A stretch of 5,111 nt of DNA from positions 1 to 5,111 of the forward strand of contig DTYY01000073.1 in the NCBI GenBank assembly GCA_012961645.1, written 5' to 3'. The translations under genes were made by a program, and so were the position numbers. Positions 1-5,111 of the stretch are shown in pieces (within the stretch, counting starts at the first letter, position 1; every line of letters begins with the position of its first letter). Below the pieces are notes generated by a model that ran no database searches, was not told where the DNA came from, and saw only the letters and a program-made list of their open reading frames with translations. The DNA comes from Methanosarcinales archaeon (GTDB lineage: Archaea > Halobacteriota > Methanosarcinia > Methanosarcinales > Methanogasteraceae).

Positions 1-1377
1 ATCCGCCCTTCCAACGAAGAGGAAGTAACCATCTTCATGCTGCACCGCCCGGTCGCCTGTGAGATACCAGCCGTCCATGAAGTATTCCTGATACTTTGCA
101 GGATTCTTCCATATCTCGAGCATCAGCGACGGAAAATCCGGCACAAGTGCGAGATTTCCTTCGACGCCGTGTGAAACTTCCTTTCCATCGTCATCGACGA
201 TCGCAGCAGTGATCCCTGGTATCGGCTTTCCCATCCAGCCAGGTTTTATCGGCATCGACGGATAATTGGCGATCAGGATACCTCCGGTCTCGGTCTGCCA
301 GAAGTTGTCATGAATCGGCAGTCCGAACGATCTAATTCCCCAGTGGACGATCTCGGCGTTCAGCGGCTCGCCGACACTACAGATGTGCCTGAGGCTCCCG
401 AGATCGTGTTTTTTGTAGATGTCGCCAGCTCGCGCAAGCATCCTGAATGCGGTGGGTGCGCTGTACCAGACGGTCACACGGTACCGCTCAACAATTGAGT
501 ACCAGACATCAGGATCGAATCTGCCATCATGGACCACGGCCGATGCGCCACACGAGAACGGACCGAGTATGCCATAGGAGATCCCTGTGACCCAGCCAGG
601 GTCTGCAGTGCACCAGTAGATGTCTTCGTCGTGGAGGTCCAGCACCCATTCGGTGGTCAGGTGCTGCTGCGCGATCGCAAGATGCCTGTGAACCACGCCT
701 TTCGGCTTCCCAGTGGTTCCGGATGTGTACAGCATGAATGCGGGATCGTCCGGCAACATCCTTGCAACATCGAACGTATCGGACGCTTCTTTCATTGCTT
801 CCGGGTAACTGACCTCGTCCTCCAAAACATCAGTTTCATCCACCAGTATAATCCGTTCAAGATCAGGGAGTTTCTCTCTTATCTCGTATACCCGCCTTTT
901 CAGCGCTGAATTGGTGATCAGGTATCGTGCGCCGCTGTCATGCAGGCGGTCATACAGTCCTTCAGGTCCGAATGCCGAGAACATGGTGCCTGCGATCGCA
1001 CCGACTTTCAGGACGCCGAGAAAACTTACATACAGTTGCGGGATCCGCGGCAGGAAGATGAATACGCGGTCGCGCTTCTCGATTCCAAGCTCTGTTAAGA
1101 CGCTGGCAAATCTGTTTGAAAGTCTTGAGAGTTCGAGAAATGTGTATTTCTCGTCCCGATCGCTTCCCTGCCAGTACAGCGCAACCTTGTGCTTCCTTGA
1201 CGATCTGGCATGCCGATCCACCGCGCTCTCTGCCGCATTCAACCTGCCAAAGTCGTCCCATTCGATCCGGTCGTATGCGCTCTCCCACTCAAACGTTCTG
1301 CAGGTCTCATCATAGTCCTGCAGGTTCGGGCGCGGGACAATTATTTCCGGTTTTTCGATTATATTCTCCACAATCAT
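1..1377 (-). CDS. acsA: Acetyl-CoA synthetase (AMP-forming), 3' end cut by window edge
   Basis: This gene encodes an adenylate-forming enzyme that converts acetate, ATP and CoA to acetyl-CoA, AMP and PPi in the cytoplasm. The 459 visible codons start at an ATG preceded by a G-run (AGGGGG) four bases upstream, and are open to base 1. The phosphate-binding loop YTSGTTGKPKGVVH lies at residues 217-230. WCTADPGWVTG at 255-265 and WYSAPTAFRML at 304-314 are typical of the AcsA subgroup. DNFWQTETGG at 357-366 keeps the Trp that limits the acyl pocket to short acids in characterised Acs enzymes. WYLTGD at 437-442 supplies the ribose-binding Asp. The reading stops at FVGRAD, just before the hinge, so the C-terminal domain with the catalytic lysine (roughly 100 residues in the family) lies outside the window. 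Propionate or another short acid is an alternative substrate. It is transcribed divergently from the oxidoreductase and corrin genes. Confidence 0.93.
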   Translation of the reverse strand, partial: MIVENIIEKPEIIVPRPNLQDYDETCRTFEWESAYDRIEWDDFGRLNAAESAVDRHARSSRKHKVALYWQGSDRDEKYTFLELSRLSNRFASVLTELGIEKRDRVFIFLPRIPQLYVSFLGVLKVGAIAGTMFSAFGPEGLYDRLHDSGARYLITNSALKRRVYEIREKLPDLERIILVDETDVLEDEVSYPEAMKEASDTFDVARMLPDDPAFMLYTSGTTGKPKGVVHRHLAIAQQHLTTEWVLDLHDEDIYWCTADPGWVTGISYGILGPFSCGASAVVHDGRFDPDVWYSIVERYRVTVWYSAPTAFRMLARAGDIYKKHDLGSLRHICSVGEPLNAEIVHWGIRSFGLPIHDNFWQTETGGILIANYPSMPIKPGWMGKPIPGITAAIVDDDGKEVSHGVEGNLALVPDFPSLMLEIWKNPAKYQEYFMDGWYLTGDRAVQHEDGYFLFVGRAD

Positions 1378-1426
1378 TCGCCCCCTATTTCTGTAGAGGT
1401 GTATCAGTCTGTATCGCTGTGATTCC

Positions 1427-1440
1427 CTAAATCAATTTCG
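1427..1440 (-). promoter_or_regulatory. Candidate archaeal promoter for the acetyl-CoA synthetase gene
   Basis: Read on the minus strand this is CGAAATTGATTTAG, a purine-containing BRE-like element followed by an AT-rich TATA-like stretch. A start site about 25 bases downstream would give a leader of roughly 30 bases before the ATG at 1377. The match to the TATA consensus is weak. GATAAAGTA further out (about 1454-1462) and the box at 1507-1516 are alternatives. Confidence 0.25.
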
Positions 1441-1506
1441 CCCATCAAGTTGTTACTTTATCCCTCTCTGAATCGACACTCGTGTGTCTGCTTATCCTCT
1501 GCGAAT

Positions 1507-1516
1507 CCTTTATAGC
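1507..1516. promoter_or_regulatory. TATA-like box usable in either direction
   Basis: The sequence is CCTTTATAGC on the plus strand and GCTATAAAGG on the minus strand, so either orientation resembles an archaeal TATA box. On the plus strand it would place transcription start near 1540, giving a leader of about 95 bases. On the minus strand it would give a leader of about 105 bases for the acetyl-CoA synthetase. Orientation cannot be settled from sequence. Confidence 0.3.
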
Positions 1517-1545
1517 TGCGTCCGATCCGGGTAAAGCGATGATAG

Positions 1546-1570
1546 GAAACGTTTAAATGTTTGTATATAC
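1546..1570 (+). promoter_or_regulatory. Candidate archaeal promoter for the oxidoreductase gene
   Basis: A purine-rich GGAAAC (BRE-like) is followed by GTTTAAATG and then TTGTATATAC, two overlapping TATA candidates in the most AT-rich part of the intergenic region. Start sites 22-27 bases downstream would fall near 1580-1595, giving a leader of 40-55 bases to the ATG at 1635. The same promoter could serve the downstream corrin genes, since no terminator-like T-run is visible between them. Confidence 0.45.
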
Positions 1571-1623
1571 CGTATCAGTACAGAAACTCCAGTGCCCAAA
1601 CGAGCATTGTTGAATGAGTAAGC

Positions 1624-1629
1624 GAGGGT
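1624..1629 (+). promoter_or_regulatory. Shine-Dalgarno site that favours the ATG at 1635
   Basis: GAGGGT lies five bases before the ATG at 1635. The earlier in-frame ATG at 1614 has no purine-rich site in front of it (GCATTGTTGA). The later start removes seven residues that are not part of the family's conserved core. Confidence 0.5.
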
Positions 1630-1634
1630 ATGAA

Positions 1635-2480
1635 ATGATAAACAATGGAAAGTATCCATCACTCTCTTCAAAGCAGACCCTTAATCATATCACGCTTCCG
1701 AATAGGATCGTGTTTCCGCCGTTGAATGTGAACTATGCAAATACCGATGGAACGGTCTCGGATAAACTCATGAAATTCTATACCGATCTTGCGGACGGAG
1801 GCTGCGGGCTGATCATCACAGGCGCGGCGGCGGTATCGTATGACAGCATTGCATCTGACCGGGGCATGCGGATAGATCATGATGGATGTGTGCCAGGGCT
1901 TAAACGTCTCTTCAGCGGGATATCAAGGCGCGGAAGCATACCAGGCATACAGTTGATACATTGTGGAAGGCAGGCAGCAAACAGTGCCACAGGGTATGAT
2001 CTGCTTGCGCCAAGTGCAATCCCATGTCCTGTGATGTCCAGGTTGGATCCCGCGTACGGGGTAAGGGAGATGACACCGGATGACATCAGAATGGTGCGAA
2101 GTGATTTTATCGATGCTGCTTTAAGGGCAGCGGACAGCGGAGCCGGTGTTGTGGAAATGCATGCCGCTCATGGATATCTGTTAAACGAGTTCCTCTCCCC
2201 GTATTCGAACCACCGCAGCGATGGATACGGGGGAGATGCATACAACCGTGCCAGACTGGTCACAGAGATCATCGAGGGCATCCGCGATGATATCAGCCGG
2301 ATTGCGATCAGCGTGAGGGTCAGCGGAGATGAGTTCGTGGATGGGGGGCTGACGCCACCAGACTTTGAGGAGATCATCCCGCTCTTTGAAGATGCCGGAA
2401 TGGATATGCTGAATGTATCGGCAGGAGTATACGAATCGTTCCACCACGATCGCTTGGAGAGATGCCGCATATCGGCATAG
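1635..2480 (+). CDS. OYE-family FMN oxidoreductase, N-terminal part (frame broken at 3' end)
   Basis: This is the first six or so strands of an Old Yellow Enzyme TIM barrel, an FMN enzyme reducing activated C=C bonds or related substrates, of the FadH/TMADH/BaiCD branch. Numbering from the alternative ATG at 1614: LTLPNRIVFPPLN-like strand 1 is at about 25-40, IQLIHCGRQA at 112-121, and VEMHAAHGYLLNEFLSP at 180-196. The latter contains the paired active-site histidines H183 and H186 and Y188. NHRSDGYGGD is at 199-208 and the FMN-contacting Arg in SVRVSGDEF at 233-241. Homology continues to NVSAGVYESFHH, then the frame runs into unrelated residues (DRLERCRISA) and a TAG. The missing barrel strands 7-8 lie in the next open frame, overlapping by 19 bases, so the two pieces are best read as one gene with a frameshift. 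The start at 1635 is preferred over 1614 because of the upstream GAGGGT. The natural substrate is unknown. Confidence 0.85.
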   Translation: MINNGKYPSLSSKQTLNHITLPNRIVFPPLNVNYANTDGTVSDKLMKFYTDLADGGCGLIITGAAAVSYDSIASDRGMRIDHDGCVPGLKRLFSGISRRGSIPGIQLIHCGRQAANSATGYDLLAPSAIPCPVMSRLDPAYGVREMTPDDIRMVRSDFIDAALRAADSGAGVVEMHAAHGYLLNEFLSPYSNHRSDGYGGDAYNRARLVTEIIEGIRDDISRIAISVRVSGDEFVDGGLTPPDFEEIIPLFEDAGMDMLNVSAGVYESFHHDRLERCRISA

Positions 2481-3298
2481 CCGCGGAGTTGAAGAGGTTT
2501 GCAACCGTGCCGGTATGTGCTGTCGGTAGCATATTCTCGATCGATCAAGCAGAATCGATCATATCATCAGGAAAATCCGATCTTGTTGCGATGGGCAGGG
2601 CGCAGGTGGCAGATCCTGAGATCGTGAAGAAATCGCTCGCAGGGCATGAATCAGATATCATGGAATGTACAGGATGCAACGACTGCGTGTTCTGGACAAC
2701 CGGCGATTCGCAGATGTACTGCAGTGTCAACCCGGCATTGAGAAAGAGAGACGAAGGGATAGTAAATGATGAATTATATGAATTATATAGAGCAATCACT
2801 GAGATTGATGTTTTTTCTCCGCCCAGGGTTTATATCGAAGAGTTGTTGAAGGTGATATGTGACAATCTCAAGTATCGTTTTGGCACTGTAATCGAGGTGG
2901 ACGATCATGGGAAAGGGTGGCTGATCGCATCATACAATGCACCAGAAAATTATATCGAGCAGGTGCATCGAGTGACAGCACCGGTCCTTTCGAGTCCGTC
3001 AGGAGAAGCCATCGAACTTCGCAGGATTGTTGTGGTGCGTAATGCTTTATCAGATCCACGTCTTGCGCCCTGGTGTGGGATCGTCCGATCTTATAACCTA
3101 AAAACCATCATCTGGATGCCGCTTTTTGGCAGAAATCGTGTATATGGAACTTACGTTTTATATGACACGCGGATACGCGACACATCAGAAGAAGAGTTGC
3201 AGTTCCTTGAGAGGATTAGAGTGATGATATCAATCGCACTTACGAGTAATCAATATCTTGATCGACTGATCCGGAAAAGAAGAGAACTCGAAGGGTGA
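2462..3298 (+). CDS. OYE C-terminal part with 4Fe-4S motif fused to a GAF-like domain
   Basis: Residues 1-66 complete the OYE barrel: VPVCAVGSI (16-24) is strand 7 and DLVAMGRAQVADPE (40-53) is the FMN-phosphate loop with GR at 45-46. Four cysteines follow, C69-x2-C72-x2-C75-x11-C87, then SVNPAL. This matches the 4Fe-4S site of trimethylamine dehydrogenase and dienoyl-CoA reductase. Those relatives then continue into an FAD/NAD(P) module. Here the frame goes through a charged linker (93-118) into a GAF-like domain at about 119-270, recognised by DPRLAPW, IIWMPLFGRNRVYGTYVLYDTR, the EEELQFLERI helix and a final helix ending RKRRELEG. The ligand is unknown; C205 is the only cysteine in the second half of the domain. 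The ATG at 2462 has GGAG only two bases upstream, so it is a poor independent start. The segment is probably the 3' portion of the preceding gene after a one-base loss. Confidence 0.8.
   Translation: MPHIGIAAELKRFATVPVCAVGSIFSIDQAESIISSGKSDLVAMGRAQVADPEIVKKSLAGHESDIMECTGCNDCVFWTTGDSQMYCSVNPALRKRDEGIVNDELYELYRAITEIDVFSPPRVYIEELLKVICDNLKYRFGTVIEVDDHGKGWLIASYNAPENYIEQVHRVTAPVLSSPSGEAIELRRIVVVRNALSDPRLAPWCGIVRSYNLKTIIWMPLFGRNRVYGTYVLYDTRIRDTSEEELQFLERIRVMISIALTSNQYLDRLIRKRRELEG
2771..2788 (+). repeat. Tandem 9-base repeat at the OYE/GAF junction
   Basis: GAATTATAT occurs twice in direct succession and encodes ELYELY in the linker between the cluster-binding end of the OYE part and the GAF-like domain. 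The second copy with the following AG also resembles an archaeal TATA element (AATTATATAG). Use as an internal promoter is possible but unsupported otherwise. Confidence 0.6.
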
Positions 3299-3369
3299 TA
3301 TTCTCGAGCGAGCCTGAAACAGTGAACGTAAAAGAGATGAAGAACCTTGCTGATATGTTGATGAAGTAG
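3295..3369 (+). CDS. Possible 24-codon ORF or displaced C-terminal tail of the OYE-GAF protein
   Basis: A GTG overlapping the TGA of the OYE-GAF frame opens a 24-codon frame ending in TAG four bases before cbiL. It encodes a short charged peptide starting VIFSSEPETVNVKEM and ending in an amphipathic helix-like NLADMLMK. I recognise no family. No clear Shine-Dalgarno site precedes the GTG. The frame is open only back to 3262, so it cannot be a long gene. Three readings are possible: a tiny translated ORF coupled to its neighbours, the true C-terminus of the GAF protein displaced by a second one-base loss near 3262-3296, or chance. The composition looks coding but the length is too small to judge. 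Confidence 0.25.
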   Translation: MIFSSEPETVNVKEMKNLADMLMK

Positions 3370-3373
3370 GAAA

Positions 3374-3982
3374 ATGGTGCTGATCGGACTTGGACTTGGA
3401 CCCGGCGACCCGGAACTACTGACGCTTAAGGCGATAAGGATACTCGATGAGAGCGATAAGGTCTTTGTCCCGGGAAAACTCGCTCTGGAACTGGTTCTGC
3501 CGTATACGGATGCAGAGATACTCGATTTTCCGATGACGCACGATAAAAGCATACTGGAAAGAACCATCGACCATAACGCGGAGGTCGTCGCAGCCGAAGC
3601 CGTGCACAAACTGGTGGCATTCGGACTGATCGGGGATCCAAACTTCTTTTCAACATTTATCCGGCTTAAAAATCGGATACATGAAAAATATCCGGATATT
3701 ATCATCGAAACAGTCCCTGGAATCAGTTCGATAACAGCGTTTGCATCGAGAATCGATGTAAGCATCGATCGTTCGTTTGTGGTGAGCGATGGCTCGCAAG
3801 TTGGCTCAAAAATCGTGTTGAAGGCACGGACGCCAAAAAAAATTAGAGATGGTCTGATTGAGGAGGGTTACATAGATTTCATCTTTGCTGAGAAACTATT
3901 CACTGAAGATGAGCGGGTAACCGATGAGATTCCTAATAAGGGAGATTATTTCAGCATATTATACGCAAGTAAGAAAGAGTAG
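3374..3982 (+). CDS. cbiL: Cobalt-factor II / cobalt-precorrin-2 C20-methyltransferase
   Basis: This SAM-dependent tetrapyrrole methylase adds a methyl group to C20 of the cobalt-isobacteriochlorin intermediate in the anaerobic cobalamin pathway. The 202 residues match the compact archaeal CbiL length. The N-terminal GLGLGPGDPELLTLKA (5-20) is the tetrapyrrole-methylase signature. FPMTHD (52-57) is characteristic of the CbiL/CobI group. IGDPNFFSTF (86-95) and ETVPGISSITAFASR (112-126) are the SAM and substrate loops, and the ending EDERVTDEIPNKGDYFSIL (178-196) is also CbiL-like. The ATG at 3374 is the only sensible start because the signature begins at residue 5; GTAGGA just upstream is a weak ribosome binding site. 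It starts 75 bases after the OYE-GAF frame and seven bases before cbiF. It contains an A-run of eight (3835-3842), but the frame is intact. Confidence 0.93.
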   Translation: MVLIGLGLGPGDPELLTLKAIRILDESDKVFVPGKLALELVLPYTDAEILDFPMTHDKSILERTIDHNAEVVAAEAVHKLVAFGLIGDPNFFSTFIRLKNRIHEKYPDIIIETVPGISSITAFASRIDVSIDRSFVVSDGSQVGSKIVLKARTPKKIRDGLIEEGYIDFIFAEKLFTEDERVTDEIPNKGDYFSILYASKKE

Positions 3983-3989
3983 ATGAATC

Positions 3990-4706
3990 ATGTCAGAGAA
4001 GGTCTATTTTGTCGGAGCAGGACCAGGCGACCCGAAGCTGATCACACTTCGCGGAAAGGAACTGCTCGAAGAAGCCGATCTCGTGATCTACACCGGTTCG
4101 CTCGTTGACCCGGCGGTCGCCGCATTCGGTGGAGGGGCGGTCATCAACAGCCACGGGCTCACCCTCGATGAGCTTACCGATCTCATGGTGGGTGCAATCA
4201 GCGACGGAAAAAAAGTTGTCAGGCTGCACACAGGGGACCCATCGCTCTATGGCGCGATATGCGAGCAGATTGCGGCGCTCAAAAGGCACAACATCGATTT
4301 TGAGATCATTCCGGGCGTATCATCCGTCTTTGCTGCATCAGCTGCTCTCAAGACACAGCTCACGCTCTCAGGAATTACTGAGACCCTGATCATCACCCGC
4401 CCGGCTGGTGAGACGCTCGAGGCAGACTCGATACGGGAACTTTCAAGGCACGGCGCAACGATGGCGATATTTCTGGGCGCAAGCAAGATCGCGAGGATCA
4501 TGGAAGAGGTCGAGTACCCTCCAGCGACACCTGTTGCTGTTGTCTACAGGGCATCGTGGCAGGATGAGCAGATCATCAGGGGCACGGTCGCAGATATTGC
4601 AGAGAAGGTCGAATCAGCCGGAATAGAGAGATCGGCAATGATCCTGATCGGCGATGTCGTGCATCCAAAAAGTTTCGGGAGGTCACACCTATACGGATCG
4701 CAGTGA
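3990..4706 (+). CDS. cbiF: Cobalt-precorrin-4 C11-methyltransferase
   Basis: A second tetrapyrrole methylase, transferring a methyl group from SAM to C11 of cobalt-precorrin-4 and giving cobalt-precorrin-5A. VYFVGAGPGDPKLITLRG (5-22) is the N-terminal signature. ADLVIYTGSLVDP (29-41) and the HGLTLDEL stretch (55-62) are CbiF/CobM-specific. VRLHTGDPSLYGA (77-89) is the best-known CbiF loop. IIPGVSSVFAASAAL (106-120), TLIITRPAGETL (132-143) and AIFLGASKI (159-167) complete the fold, and the protein ends RSHLYGSQ as usual for the family. The length of 238 residues is close to the normal 250. The start lies seven bases after cbiL with no strong Shine-Dalgarno site; the preceding ATG at 3983 is out of frame. 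Its stop overlaps the downstream CbiG-like gene, implying translational coupling. Confidence 0.95.
   Translation: MSEKVYFVGAGPGDPKLITLRGKELLEEADLVIYTGSLVDPAVAAFGGGAVINSHGLTLDELTDLMVGAISDGKKVVRLHTGDPSLYGAICEQIAALKRHNIDFEIIPGVSSVFAASAALKTQLTLSGITETLIITRPAGETLEADSIRELSRHGATMAIFLGASKIARIMEEVEYPPATPVAVVYRASWQDEQIIRGTVADIAEKVESAGIERSAMILIGDVVHPKSFGRSHLYGSQ
4678..4683 (+). promoter_or_regulatory. Strong Shine-Dalgarno GGAGGT inside the end of cbiF
   Basis: GGAGGT is a full match to the archaeal anti-Shine-Dalgarno sequence and is the best ribosome binding site in the window. It lies seven bases before an ATA codon at 4691 but 19 bases before the GTG at 4703. It therefore bears directly on where the CbiG-like protein begins. 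Confidence 0.55.
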
Positions 4707-5044
4707 TATCTTTCAAGCGAAACCATGCGGTTGCAGAGCGCGTCACAGATCTAGTTGGCGGCGAGGTGATCTGGTACTCTGAATCTGCGTTTGAGGGTGC
4801 GTTTTCCAAGGATTCCGGGTACGATGCGATCATCGCGATCATGTCCTGCGGGATTGCTGTTCGGAAGATTGCGCCACTTCTGCGGAGTAAATGGACCGAT
4901 CCTGCTGTTGTGGTGGTCGATTGTGCGCTTCGGCACGCGATTGCGGTCGTTGGTGGGCATCATGGTGCAAACGAGGTCGCAAGAAGGCTCGAGGTTCTGG
5001 GTGCAGGTCCAGTGATCACGAATGTAAGCGAGGTTGTGAAGTGA
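4703..5044 (+). CDS. cbiG: Short CbiG-like protein (cobalt-precorrin-5A hydrolase N-terminal domain)
   Basis: CbiG opens the delta-lactone of cobalt-precorrin-5A and releases acetaldehyde. The 113 residues carry the conserved N-terminal domain: IAIMSCGIAVRKIAPLLRSK (44-63), TDPAVVVVD (65-73) and GGHHGANEVARRL (84-96), then PVITNVSEVVK and a TGA. Typical CbiG is about 300 or more residues with a central and a C-terminal domain; neither is seen here, and the 67 bases downstream do not encode them in any single clear frame. It is either a stand-alone N-terminal domain with a partner elsewhere or a truncated gene. The GTG at 4703 overlaps the cbiF stop (GTGA). An ATA at 4691 would add the four residues (M)RIA, giving RIAVISF, a more complete first beta-strand, and is better placed behind GGAGGT. 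The CbiG homology is firm; catalytic competence is uncertain. Confidence 0.85.
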   Translation: MISFKRNHAVAERVTDLVGGEVIWYSESAFEGAFSKDSGYDAIIAIMSCGIAVRKIAPLLRSKWTDPAVVVVDCALRHAIAVVGGHHGANEVARRLEVLGAGPVITNVSEVVK

Positions 5045-5111
5045 GTGGGATGGATCTTCTTCCAAAGGTATAACTGGAAAGGCTCAACACATCGTTTACA
5101 TTTTGTGGAGA
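5045..5111 (+). other. Gene-less tail, probable leader of the next gene
   Basis: After the TGA of the CbiG-like frame there is no convincing coding start. A GTG at 5041 and an ATG at 5050 share a frame that stops at 5073. The remaining plus frame is open to the edge from 5043, but its residues match no CbiG or CbiH motif I know. The window ends in GGAGA (5107-5111), a plausible ribosome binding site for a gene starting just beyond the edge. Confidence 0.3.

Noticed and set aside
310..1430. Several plus-strand open frames of 60-134 codons across the left part of the window
   Set aside because: They lie opposite the acetyl-CoA synthetase, which carries unmistakable family motifs over its whole length. 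Their translations are rich in Arg, Ser and Pro with no recognisable domain, as expected of antisense shadows.
1401..1579. Direct repeat GTATCAGT at 1401-1408 and 1572-1579, near the presumed starts of both divergent genes, as a shared operator
   Set aside because: An eight-base match over this distance is weak, the copies are not palindromic, and no regulator gene is in the window to support an operator.
2478..2480. TAG stop of the OYE N-terminal frame read as pyrrolysine, as in some methanogen relatives
   Set aside because: Reading through the TAG in the same frame meets a TGA within a few codons and does not restore OYE homology. The missing barrel strands are in another frame, so a frameshift explains it better.
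3250..3765. A 171-codon minus-strand open frame opposite the end of OYE-GAF and the start of cbiL
   Set aside because: Its product is a low-complexity, Ser/Leu-rich sequence without a domain, and it lies opposite cbiL, which has clear family motifs.
3835..3842. Run of eight A bases in cbiL as a possible phase-variation or slippage site
   Set aside because: The reading frame is intact and CbiL homology continues across it to the normal C-terminus. The run simply encodes the Lys pair of PKKIRDG.
5041..5073. Short frame from GTG 5041 or ATG 5050 as the start of the next corrin gene
   Set aside because: It stops after ten codons and shows none of the GxGxGDP-type signature expected for a following methylase such as CbiH.

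Overview
The window most likely comes from a euryarchaeon. Promoter-like sites are archaeal TATA elements preceded by purine-rich BRE-like bases, not bacterial -35/-10 pairs. Several starts lack a strong Shine-Dalgarno site. The gene set (AMP-forming acetyl-CoA synthetase, an iron-sulfur Old Yellow Enzyme relative, cobalt-early corrin methyltransferases) suits an anaerobic, methanogen-related lineage. The lineage is inferred; no marker gene in the window fixes it.

Layout. Bases 1-1377 (minus strand) hold the N-terminal 459 codons of an acetyl-CoA synthetase that runs off the left edge. Bases 1378-1634 are a divergent intergenic region with candidate TATA boxes for both directions. From about 1635 everything reads on the plus strand. 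First comes an FMN/4Fe-4S oxidoreductase of the Old Yellow Enzyme (OYE) family. Its reading frame breaks near 2445-2480, and its C-terminal part is joined in frame to a GAF-like domain (1635-2480 and 2462-3298). A 24-codon open frame (3295-3369) bridges to the corrin genes. Then come cbiL (3374-3982), cbiF (3990-4706) and a short CbiG-like gene (4703-5044) that holds only the N-terminal CbiG domain. The last 67 bases carry no convincing gene but end in GGAGA, which may be the ribosome binding site of the next gene.

How the genes work together. CbiL methylates C20 of the cobalt-corrinoid precursor, CbiF methylates C11 at the cobalt-precorrin-4 step, and CbiG opens the delta-lactone of cobalt-precorrin-5A. 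These are steps of the anaerobic (cobalt-early) cobalamin pathway, and the tight packing implies one transcript. The OYE-GAF gene lies just upstream on the same strand and may be co-transcribed with them. It keeps the FMN barrel and the four cluster cysteines, but has a GAF-like domain where TMADH/FadH-type enzymes carry an FAD/NAD(P) module. This architecture is the most unusual thing in the window. The acetyl-CoA synthetase is divergently transcribed and probably serves acetate activation independently.

I saw no tRNA, rRNA, CRISPR array, insertion sequence or transposase.
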